From NCBI RefSeq assembly GCF_037935975.1, contig NZ_CP149817.1, forward strand, positions 3,658,001 to 3,722,000: 64,000 nucleotides of DNA, in the 5' to 3' direction. Below are positions 29,137 to 36,627 of this stretch, piece after piece; positions within the stretch are counted from its first letter, which is position 1; every line of letters begins with the position of its first letter. The notes beneath the pieces are model-generated. The model did no database searches. It had not been told where the DNA came from and worked only from the letters and a program-made list of their open reading frames with translations. Source of the DNA: Teredinibacter turnerae. Lineage in GTDB: Bacteria > Pseudomonadota > Gammaproteobacteria > Pseudomonadales > Cellvibrionaceae. Both the position numbers and the translations under genes were made by a program.

Positions 29137-30027
29137 ATGATCGACACCCACGCACATCTGCTGACCAATACGCAACTGCGAGAAATATTTCCGCCGGGAA
29201 CCGCGCTTCCCGGCGACATTTCGCTAGCCGAATTGGTCAGGCTTGGTAATGTCTGCGGCGTGGAAAAATTTATCACCGTGCAATCACAGGAAAGTGAGGA
29301 GGATACAGAAACCCTGCTCTGCAATGCGGTGGTACACGCTCAGGTGGTCGGCGTTATCGGCTGGCTGAATCTGACAGCCAATAACGCCGTGAATCAACTC
29401 AACCAGTGGCTAACAGACTACCCGGATTACCTGCTAGGTATTCGGCCAATGCTTCAGCACATGAAAGATGAAAACTGGATATTGCAACCCGGCTGTAGCC
29501 CCGCGCTGCGCGAAATGAGTCGGCAGCAACTCTGCTTCGAAGCCCTGGTGTACCCCCGTCACCTGAAAGCGCTCACCACCCTCGCGGATCGCTATCCAGA
29601 ACTCACTATTGTTGTAAACCATGCCGCGAAACCAAATATCGCAGCGGACGAATTCAACATCTGGTATCGACAAATCACAGATTTAGCTCTACGCTCCAAT
29701 GTCGTATGCAAGTATTCCGGGCTGTTCACAGAGGCGAACCGCAATTCCAAAATCTCTCTGGACGCCCAGATCCAACCCTACAGCCGCGTACTCTGCGATA
29801 CTTTTGGCGAAGATCGTTTGCTGTGGGGGAGCGACTGGCCGGTGCTGACGGCAGCGGCAGAATATATTCACTGGCACCACGCAGCAAAAATACAGATAAA
29901 ACGATACCTGGGGCAAAATGCGGTAGAGAAAATTTTCGGTGGCAATGCAGTAAAGCTCTACCCCATTCGTGCTGGAATACAGAACCATCATCCACTCCCG
30001 AGCCAATCTGCCTATCATCAGGTGTAA
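29137..30027 (+). CDS. Amidohydrolase-family sugar lactonase (L-fuconolactonase-like)
   Basis: A 296-residue protein of the amidohydrolase 2 superfamily. It starts with the metal-binding DTHAHL, has a central VVNHAAKPN, and ends its barrel with LLWGSDWPV, where the Asp is the catalytic or metal ligand. This branch includes L-fuconolactonase and related sugar-acid lactonases. It begins 15 bp after the GH31 gene, in an operon that releases L-fucose. A few genes on is an L-fucose dehydrogenase-like reductase. The inferred role is opening L-fucono-lactone to L-fuconate in the cytoplasm. Another sugar lactone cannot be excluded. Confidence 0.8.
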   Translation: MIDTHAHLLTNTQLREIFPPGTALPGDISLAELVRLGNVCGVEKFITVQSQESEEDTETLLCNAVVHAQVVGVIGWLNLTANNAVNQLNQWLTDYPDYLLGIRPMLQHMKDENWILQPGCSPALREMSRQQLCFEALVYPRHLKALTTLADRYPELTIVVNHAAKPNIAADEFNIWYRQITDLALRSNVVCKYSGLFTEANRNSKISLDAQIQPYSRVLCDTFGEDRLLWGSDWPVLTAAAEYIHWHHAAKIQIKRYLGQNAVEKIFGGNAVKLYPIRAGIQNHHPLPSQSAYHQV

Positions 30028-30085
30028 TCTCTACTTCTGAACATAGCTCAACCACCGCAGCCCTCCAGCAGGACAATAGAGACTT

Positions 30086-30853
30086 ATGACCAAAGCGCCT
30101 AAAACCGATGACGAACGCCGCTACAAAGCCCCAGCGCTGGCCAAAGGTCTGGACATACTTGAGCTGCTGGCACTGGAACGCGCGCCGTTAAGCAACACCC
30201 AAATGGCAAGCAAACTTGGCCGTTCTATTAGCGAACTCTTCCGCATGGTAGTCACCCTGGAGGAACGCGGTTATATCGAACAACAAACAGATGGCTTTGT
30301 ACTCACAAATAAGCTTTTTTCTTTAGGGCTTGCACAAACGCGCGTTCGTAATCTCATTGAAACGTCACTGGCAGAAATGAAAAATCTCGCCGACAAGGTC
30401 GGTCAATCCTGCCATCTCACAGTCTGTTCGAACGGACAAATTGTTGTAGTCTCCCGTGTAGAAAATCCTCGTGATCTCGGTTTTTCTGTCCGCATCGGCT
30501 ACCGGCGCCCCCTCGCAGAGTCCACCTCAGGTGCGGTGCTCTGCGCTTTTCACCCCATGGAAACCAAACAGAAAATCCTTGCTGAGCTTGCCCTAAATGA
30601 AGATCAGGAACGTGAATTTTTAATGCGGATCTTAAAAGTCGAACAGGATGGATACGCCATTCGCGCCAGCGACTTTGTCGAAGGCGTTACCGATATTTCA
30701 GTACCTATTCTTGAAAATACCGAAGCCGTCGCCGCACTTACCGTGCCGCACGTTCAATGCAAGCCCGAATTGGCGACCATTAAGGGAACACTGGAAGCCG
30801 TCAAACTGGCGGTCAGTAATATCGCTACGCTGATGAATACGGAACGCCGCTAA
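30086..30853 (+). CDS. IclR-family transcriptional regulator
   Basis: A 255-residue regulator. The N-terminal winged helix-turn-helix (about 15-75, ALAKGLDILELLALERAPLSNTQMASKLGRSISELFRMVVTLEERGYIE split over two helices) is followed by an IclR effector domain. That domain carries CHLTVCSNGQIVVVSRVE, RPLAESTSGAVLCAF and GYAIRASDFVEGVTDISVPI. Members of this family bind sugar acids or aromatic acids and act as repressors or activators. Its place between the lactonase and the fucose-dehydrogenase-like gene suggests control of L-fucose/xyloglucan catabolism. That is inference from position. I found no operator I could assign to it. Confidence 0.9.
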   Translation: MTKAPKTDDERRYKAPALAKGLDILELLALERAPLSNTQMASKLGRSISELFRMVVTLEERGYIEQQTDGFVLTNKLFSLGLAQTRVRNLIETSLAEMKNLADKVGQSCHLTVCSNGQIVVVSRVENPRDLGFSVRIGYRRPLAESTSGAVLCAFHPMETKQKILAELALNEDQEREFLMRILKVEQDGYAIRASDFVEGVTDISVPILENTEAVAALTVPHVQCKPELATIKGTLEAVKLAVSNIATLMNTERR

Positions 30854-30956
30854 ACCAACGACAGCGGTTGCTTGCTCCGGATACTTTCTCCGGTTACTTG
30901 CTCGACCTCACCATACTTCGTTAACATGGACAATATTTTTTGCTTTGTTATGAACG

Positions 30957-31975
30957 ATGTATTTAAAACCCTGTTCAGCAATATCAAGAGTTACCACTAC
31001 ACCTCAACCAAGCCGCCAGAATAAACTTGCGCTTGGCGCCGCCCCTCTTGGCAATTTATAAGCCCTGTCAGCGAATCGGATGCGCAAGCAACCATCCTCG
31101 CAGCGGTAAATTCTGGTCTACAGTTTATTGATACCGCGCCATTTTATGGGTTCGGTATTAGTGAAAAACGTATTGGCGATGCGCTGCAAATGGCAGGATC
31201 TTCCGATATACCGATAGCAACGAAAGTTGGCCGCATTTTGCAACCGACAGACGAGAGACTCCCTCAAAGCAGAGACAGTTTTTTTAGCAGCTCACCTTAC
31301 CACGCCAAATTTGATTACTCATTTAACGGCATAATAGAGTCTTTCAAAACCAGCTGTGAGCGATTGAAGCGCTCGACTATTGACTTGGTACTTGTCCACG
31401 ATCTCGACAAAGTAACCCATCCAAACGCGTTTGCTCAGCACCGGGATTCCTGGCGGCAGGGCGGATTTCAGGCGCTGCAAGAACTCAAATCTGCGGGAAA
31501 AATCGGAGCGACAGGGCTCGGGACTAAAGATGTGGGCAGCGCGCTGGAAATAGTTCAAGATACCGCGCCAGACTACCTGCTGATTGCGGGTCGCTACACG
31601 TTACTCGATACAAGTGCTGAAAACAGTCTTTTCCCTGTGTGCGCAGCAAAGGGAATAAAAATTATCAGCGCTGCACCTTTTAATTCTGGTATTTTGGCGA
31701 ACGAACAGGGTAAGCGCAGTGATTTTTATGAGTATACTTTGGCGCCGCCAGCGATACTTGAAAAAGTAAAACAGCTAGAACACCTCTGTAAGGAATGGAA
31801 TATTCCGCTACCTGCAGCGGCACTGCAATTTCCGATGCAGCACCCGCTGGTTGAAACTGTTGTCGCCGGATTCCGGTCAGAAGTGGAACTGACTGACGGG
31901 GTTCGTTTATCGAACATGGAAATACCTGATGCCTTCTGGGAGTCGCTGAGAGCGCTACATCACCGCTGGAATTAA
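30957..31975 (+). pseudogene. Frameshifted aldo/keto reductase, L-fucose (D-threo-aldose) 1-dehydrogenase type
   Basis: The main frame from about 31058 to 31975 encodes nearly a whole aldo/keto reductase. Its features are SGLQFIDTAPFYGFG with the catalytic Asp and Tyr, ATKVGRIL with Lys, LVLVHDLD with His, and the AGRYTLLDTSAENSLFPVC...FNSGILA signature of L-fucose/D-threo-aldose dehydrogenases. The expected first beta strand, LALGAAPLGNL, is present just upstream but in another frame. It runs into TAA at 31059, as if one base of a Tyr codon were missing near 31058-31061. The only ATG in the downstream frame (31190) lies after the catalytic Asp/Tyr, so it cannot give an active enzyme. The gene is broken, or the assembly has an indel. 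The intact enzyme would oxidise L-fucose to the lactone handled by the gene at 29137. Confidence 0.78.
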
Positions 31976-32009
31976 ACCCGTAGACAACCAATAAAATCAG
32001 CTCACTCGA

Positions 32010-33611
32010 CTAAACCACCGCGCCAATCTTCCAAGGACAGAACTCGCTGTCACCGTAACCCAGTGCTTCACTTTTTGTTTGTTCGCCCGAGGCGATCGCA
32101 ATAATTGCTTCAAAGATCGCTGCCCCAACCTCCGCAAGCGTTTGTTCGCCGTCAATAATAGTCCCGCAATTAATATCGATATCGTCATTCATGAAATCGA
32201 ATACGCGGGTGTTACTGCTCAGCTTAAAGCAGGGAACAGGCTTAAAACCAAATGCGGAGCCACGCCCCGTAGTAAACCCGATAATGTTCGCGCCGGAGGC
32301 AACCTGGCCAGTCACAGACACCGGGTCGTACCCTGGGCTATCCATAAAAACCAAACCTCGGGTTTTACGCTGCTCGGCGTAAAGCAGCACATCAGTGAGC
32401 GGCGAAGTGCCGCCTTTCGCCTGCGCGCCCAATGACTTTTCCAGGATGGTACTGAGTCCGCCCGCTTTGTTCCCTGGCGAGGGATTGTTGTTAAGTTCAA
32501 AGCCATTCGCACGCGTATATGCTTGCCACCAGTCGATTCGCGCACTGAGTTTATCCGCAACGTCAGCACTAACTGCACGCGCTTTAAGCAGATGTTCGGC
32601 GCCGAATATTTCTGGTGTCTCCGAATAAATTACATTGCCGCCATGCTGAACGAGAAGATCTGCCGCTACACCCAATGCGGGGTTCGCAGTAATACCGGAA
32701 AAACCGTCGGAGCCACCGCACTGCACAGCCAAGGTTAACTCAGCCAGGGGACACTCTTGCCGGGATTGCGTATTGACTGCCGCCAGCAGCGTTTTAACGC
32801 GCTCGACACCCTTTTCTATCGCCGCGCGGGTCCCACCCACTTCCTGAATATTAAAACTACTGAAGGTCGCGGAATCCTGTAACCCTGCACGGGATAAAAA
32901 CCCTTGTACCTGCATGGTTTCACAGCCCAAACCCACCATAAGTACGCCGCCAAAATTTGGGTGGGTAACATAGCCTTCCAAGGTGCGGGTGAGCGCATCG
33001 AACCCTTCGCCAGCAGCGCGCATACCACACCCTGACTCGTGAGTTAGGGCGATAACGCCATCCACGTTGGGGTAATCCTGTAATGCGGCCGGGTGCGAAA
33101 AAGCTGCAGCAATTTGTTTTGCAACGGTTGCAGAGCAATTTACCGACGTGAGGATACCAATGAAATTACGCGTGCCGACACGGCCGTTCACACGGCGAAA
33201 ACCGCGAAAAAAACGTTGACTCGCGGGTGTTGCTGGAACCTCCGGCTCAACGGCATCCGCATTGGAGCCAAAGTTTGCAGGCAAATTATCCAACACACAG
33301 TTGTGATCATGCACATGGCTGCCGGGCGGAATATCAACTGCCGCCACACCAATAACCTGGCCAAATTTGGTGATCACATCGCCGCGGCTGATAGCCGCAA
33401 CAGACACCTTGTGCATCACCGGAACCCTTTCACGAATCTCCAACATAGTCGGCGGTACAGCAGTATCAGCGCCTTGTGCGGGTACCATAGGCGGCGACAC
33501 AAGTTCGCCCGGCTGTAAATCGGTCAACGCAACAGCGACGTTATCGGCGCTGTCTAACCGCAGTGTTTTATTCACTATCAACCTCACTCCGTCGTGCAAT
33601 CGACTCGACAT
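32010..33611 (-). CDS. uxaA: Altronate dehydratase (UxaA/GarD family)
   Basis: A 533-residue cytoplasmic dehydratase. The N-terminal SAF domain (to about residue 115) contains GSHVHDHNC. The UxaA/GarD catalytic part holds GRVGTRNFIGILTSVNCS, ALTHESGCGM, QCGGSDGFSGITANPALG and the C-terminal EFCPWKIGAVV typical of altronate dehydratases. It would convert D-altronate to 2-keto-3-deoxygluconate, the last isomerase-route step of galacturonate catabolism; uxaC and uxaB are not in the window. A UxuR-type operator half at 33685 lies upstream, next to the divergent GntR regulator gene. Because the neighbour on the other side is a fucose-type dehydrogenase, a role in another sugar acid is possible but less likely. 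Confidence 0.87.
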   Translation of the reverse strand: MSSRLHDGVRLIVNKTLRLDSADNVAVALTDLQPGELVSPPMVPAQGADTAVPPTMLEIRERVPVMHKVSVAAISRGDVITKFGQVIGVAAVDIPPGSHVHDHNCVLDNLPANFGSNADAVEPEVPATPASQRFFRGFRRVNGRVGTRNFIGILTSVNCSATVAKQIAAAFSHPAALQDYPNVDGVIALTHESGCGMRAAGEGFDALTRTLEGYVTHPNFGGVLMVGLGCETMQVQGFLSRAGLQDSATFSSFNIQEVGGTRAAIEKGVERVKTLLAAVNTQSRQECPLAELTLAVQCGGSDGFSGITANPALGVAADLLVQHGGNVIYSETPEIFGAEHLLKARAVSADVADKLSARIDWWQAYTRANGFELNNNPSPGNKAGGLSTILEKSLGAQAKGGTSPLTDVLLYAEQRKTRGLVFMDSPGYDPVSVTGQVASGANIIGFTTGRGSAFGFKPVPCFKLSSNTRVFDFMNDDIDINCGTIIDGEQTLAEVGAAIFEAIIAIASGEQTKSEALGYGDSEFCPWKIGAVV

Positions 33612-33933
33612 CCGCAGCCAGCAGTCGCCAAGTCACAATATTGAAATGAATCTAACAACTTTTTGGCCTGACAGCAATTCAATTTTTGGTATGACTGATA
33701 TCGCAACCACCGCTTTACCACTATTTTCCGACGCATGAGCACCAGAGAGCCAGACGTTAACGACATACCTACTCCCGCCGGATCGGTTGCGACTATAATG
33801 GCGGAGCCCGGTTGAATAGATGAACAATACAGCCGTTCATGTGGCCGCTGCTAAGCCCACGGCTGCCAGAAGCTAACCCCGTGGTCTGCCCAAATCACAC
33901 GGCACTTCAAAATACTCGATAAGGTCCTTCAAC
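33612..33933. promoter_or_regulatory. Divergent uxaA/gntR control region
   Basis: About 320 bp between divergent genes, expected to carry both promoters. Apart from the palindrome at 33685-33699 I recognise nothing in it. Confidence 0.45.
33685..33699. promoter_or_regulatory. UxuR/ExuR-type operator, imperfect
   Basis: TTTGGTATGACTGAT fits the palindrome TTGGTNNNACCAA in the left half and departs in the right half (CTGA for CCAA). It lies 75 bp upstream of the uxaA start. Weak alone, but it matches the five better sites in front of other pectin genes. Confidence 0.45.
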
Positions 33934-34716
33934 ATGATCAACATCACTGGCCGACACGCCCAGCCAAATCGACTTTACCAGCGCGTTGCGGAGGAGTTGG
34001 CCAATGCCATTCGCCACGGCGAATACCCCGCTGGCAGCCGACTACCTGCCGAACGCAAGCTGGCTGAGCGTTTTGAAATTAGCCGCCCTACCGTGCGGGA
34101 AGCGATTATTGCGTTGGAGATTGCTGGAATTGTAGAGGTACGTGGAGGCTCCGGTGTCTATGTTTGCGAGGAAACCGACTCCGCGAGCAACAACACCGAC
34201 CTGGATATCGGCCCGTTTGATATTCTGGAAGCACGTATTTTGTTTGAGGGCGAAGCAGCCGAGCTCGCCGCTCGACAGATCACAGACGAGGAAATTGCCG
34301 AGTTACGTGAAGCGTTGGAAGCCATGGTGCAGGAAAACGACGCTGAGCCCATTTGTGAACAAGCCGATGAAAATTTTCACAAATTGATTGCCCGCGCAAC
34401 CAAGAACGACGCGGTAGTCGCGGTATGCGACCTGTTATGGCAAATGCGAAACGAGTCGCCAATTTCAGCACGAATCCACGAAAAAGTGCGCCAATCCGGC
34501 TCCCGTCCACGAATTGAGGAACACAGAAGCGTGTTGAACGCCCTCGCCCGCCGCGATCCAGAGGGAGCCAGAGCGGCAATGCGCAACCACCTGACGGCAG
34601 TTATCCAGCAATTGCTGGACGCCACAGAAGCCACGGCTATCGAGGACGCCCGCAAGAGCGTTGAAAAAGATCGCTCGCGTTTTTCGCTGATAGATCGAGC
34701 CAAAGCGCTCACCTGA
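33934..34716 (+). CDS. FadR-subfamily GntR regulator, hexuronate (UxuR/ExuR) type
   Basis: A 260-residue regulator. The winged HTH (about 12-80) includes RLPAERKLAERFEISRPTVREAIIALEIAGIVEVRGGSGVYV. The C-terminal FCD ligand domain (about 95-240) has the FadR-type metal ligands spread over ARILFEGEAAELAA, ENFHKLI and EEHRSVLNAL (Asp/His positions). The closest functional group I can name is UxuR/ExuR/LldR-like repressors, which respond to uronates and bind TTGGTATACCAA-like palindromes. Such sites are found in front of five pectin-related transcription units in this window. I infer that it represses the pectin regulon and is released by a uronate. It is divergent from uxaA and precedes the GH28 gene. 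Confidence 0.88.
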   Translation: MINITGRHAQPNRLYQRVAEELANAIRHGEYPAGSRLPAERKLAERFEISRPTVREAIIALEIAGIVEVRGGSGVYVCEETDSASNNTDLDIGPFDILEARILFEGEAAELAARQITDEEIAELREALEAMVQENDAEPICEQADENFHKLIARATKNDAVVAVCDLLWQMRNESPISARIHEKVRQSGSRPRIEEHRSVLNALARRDPEGARAAMRNHLTAVIQQLLDATEATAIEDARKSVEKDRSRFSLIDRAKALT

Positions 34717-34779
34717 CCAGTCACCCGAGACATCCAACCCAGCGCACATTTCAACACAATCCTTTCAGCCAATATCATA

Positions 34780-34794
34780 ATTGGTCTTACCAAT
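34780..34794. promoter_or_regulatory. UxuR/ExuR-type operator before the polygalacturonase gene
   Basis: ATTGGTCTTACCAAT, a perfect inverted repeat of ATTGGT and ACCAAT around a 3-nt centre. It lies 51 bp upstream of the GH28 start codon. Confidence 0.72.
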
Positions 34795-34844
34795 AAAACA
34801 AAAATGCTCTACCCTAAGGTCTGACACAACAAAGGTAGAGCATA

Positions 34845-36248
34845 ATGAAACCAATAACTCGCCGCCAACTGCTTCAGGCAACCGCTGCATTCAGCTTGCC
34901 GGGTTGTCACACTCTGTCGTCATTGCGGGCCCCCGCCGATTGGGCGTACGCGCAAACCATTGACACCGCAGTTCAACCCCCGGTATTTCCGGAAAACCAA
35001 TTCGATATTCGACAGTACGGCGCGGTTGCCGATGGACAATCCAGCAGCACAGGTGCCATAAATAACGCCATTGTCGCGTGCCACAAGGCGGGAGGAGGAC
35101 GCGTGCTGGTGCCCGCCGGGGACTATCTGACGGGTGCCGTTCACCTGCTGTCCAACGTGGAGCTCCACCTGGCCGAAAACGCCCGGCTTCGCTTTAGCCG
35201 AGACCCAAATGACTATCTGCCAGCCGTTTTTACACGATGGGAAGGGGTCGAATACATGGGCTATTCGCCGTTGATTTATGCCTACCAGGCGGAAAACATC
35301 GGCATTACCGGTACAGGCGTTCTTGATGGCGGTGCCAGCGAAGTGCACTGGTGGCCATGGAAGGGTACAAGCGAGTGGGCGCGCCCCGGTTTTCCATCAC
35401 AGGACAAGAGCCGCGCCCAGTTGTTTGCACAGACGGAAGCCGGCGTCCCACCTCGGCAACGCCATTACAGCGAGGGGCACTATCTGCGCCCACCGTTTAT
35501 CCAGCCTTACCAGTGCCGCAATGTGTTATTGGAAGATGTCACCATCGTCAATGCGCCCTTCTGGCTGGTGCATCCAGTCTTGTGTGACAACGTCACTGTC
35601 CGCCGCCTGCACCTACAAAGTCTCGGCCCCAATTCTGACGGGTGCAACCCGGAAAGCTGCCGCAACGTACTAATAGAGCAGTGTTTTTTCGATACTGGTG
35701 ATGACTGTATTGCCATCAAGTCCGGGCGCAATGCCGACGGGCGACGACTGAATATCCCCAGTGAAAACATCGTGATACGCGATTGTGACATGCGCGCTGG
35801 CCACGGCGGAGTGGTTATTGGCAGTGAGATTTCCGGCGGTGTTCGCAACGTTTATGCGCACGATAACCGAATGAGCAGTCCAGACCTGGAGCGCGGCTTC
35901 CGTATAAAAACCAACTCTGTCAGGGGCGGAGTAATCGAGAACATCTACCTGCGCGACACCCAAATTGGTCAGGTAAAAGATGCCATCGTGATAAATTTTC
36001 ATTACGAAGAAGGCGACGCCGGTAAATTCGACCCGACAGTGCGCAATATCTACCTGGACAATATCAGCTGCGAGCACGCCCAACAGGTATTCCAGATTCG
36101 CGGATTTGACCGCGCTCCCATAAAACACCTCTCGATCACCAATTCAACATTCAACCGTGCGCGCAGCGCAGGTGTTATCGAATATGTCGACGGACTGACC
36201 CTGTCGGACGTATCAGTGAATGGCAAACCCTATGGTGCGCCGACATGA
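34845..36248 (+). CDS. GH28 polygalacturonase, Tat-exported
   Basis: A 467-residue right-handed beta-helix hydrolase that cleaves alpha-1,4-galacturonan by inversion. Catalytic signatures are intact: NSDGCNP, DTGDDCIAIKSG, GHGGVVIGSE and RIKTN. The N-terminus MKPITRRQLLQA has the twin-arginine motif at residues 6-7 and a short hydrophobic stretch, so it probably leaves folded by the Tat route. A LPGC at 18-21 might act as a lipobox. This layout (GLTL/DYLTGAVHL and RWEGVEYMGYSPLIYA) resembles bacterial exo-acting polygalacturonases. It is preceded by a UxuR-type operator and followed 380 bp later by a TonB receptor with two more operators. Exo or endo mode cannot be told with certainty. Confidence 0.9.
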   Translation: MKPITRRQLLQATAAFSLPGCHTLSSLRAPADWAYAQTIDTAVQPPVFPENQFDIRQYGAVADGQSSSTGAINNAIVACHKAGGGRVLVPAGDYLTGAVHLLSNVELHLAENARLRFSRDPNDYLPAVFTRWEGVEYMGYSPLIYAYQAENIGITGTGVLDGGASEVHWWPWKGTSEWARPGFPSQDKSRAQLFAQTEAGVPPRQRHYSEGHYLRPPFIQPYQCRNVLLEDVTIVNAPFWLVHPVLCDNVTVRRLHLQSLGPNSDGCNPESCRNVLIEQCFFDTGDDCIAIKSGRNADGRRLNIPSENIVIRDCDMRAGHGGVVIGSEISGGVRNVYAHDNRMSSPDLERGFRIKTNSVRGGVIENIYLRDTQIGQVKDAIVINFHYEEGDAGKFDPTVRNIYLDNISCEHAQQVFQIRGFDRAPIKHLSITNSTFNRARSAGVIEYVDGLTLSDVSVNGKPYGAPT

Positions 36249-36492
36249 GCGCTTACGCAATCATACAGATGAAGTTGTCTGCCACCGGTGAGCCCTCAGC
36301 CACTCTACCCGCCTTGCAGAGCCGAATATCCAAGGCACAGACACAGCATCAAGCCAACGCCCTCTGTGTGCTCGCTGCCTGCCACATTGTTTGTCGAAGT
36401 AATTGCACAAGCATTCACTTTGGCGCCACCAAAAATCACCAGACAGGTTGGTAATAAACTCAATTTTTCTAGCACGAATTGCAATATAAAAA

Positions 36493-36508
36493 AATTGGTA
36501 TTCCAATT
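36493..36508. promoter_or_regulatory. UxuR/ExuR-type operator, distal of a pair
   Basis: AATTGGTATTCCAATT, an inverted repeat with one mismatched pair. Its centre lies about 21 bp from that of the site at 36515, which places both on the same helix face. Confidence 0.65.
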
Positions 36509-36514
36509 CTATTG

Positions 36515-36528
36515 ATTGGTATACCAAT
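36515..36528. promoter_or_regulatory. UxuR/ExuR-type operator, perfect palindrome
   Basis: ATTGGTATACCAAT is a perfect 14-bp palindrome and the best match in the window to the UxuR consensus known from enterobacteria. It lies 100 bp before the receptor start codon. Confidence 0.78.
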
Positions 36529-36627
36529 TTGTGCCAGCATTGGCCTTATCCAAAAATAATAAAGGTAATACCAAAAAGCACCTTCCCGGTGCCGGTGAAA
36601 CCGTAAACATCGAAGGGAAAAATAATA

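Larger units (their letters stand above)
36249..36627. promoter_or_regulatory. Intergenic control region before the pectin TonB receptor
   Basis: About 380 bp. It contains two operator-like palindromes at 36493-36508 and 36515-36528. Short open frames here have no family features. Confidence 0.55.

Noticed and set aside
36245-36454. Small open frame overlapping the GH28 stop
   Set aside because: No protein features, and it runs into the operator region of the TonB receptor.
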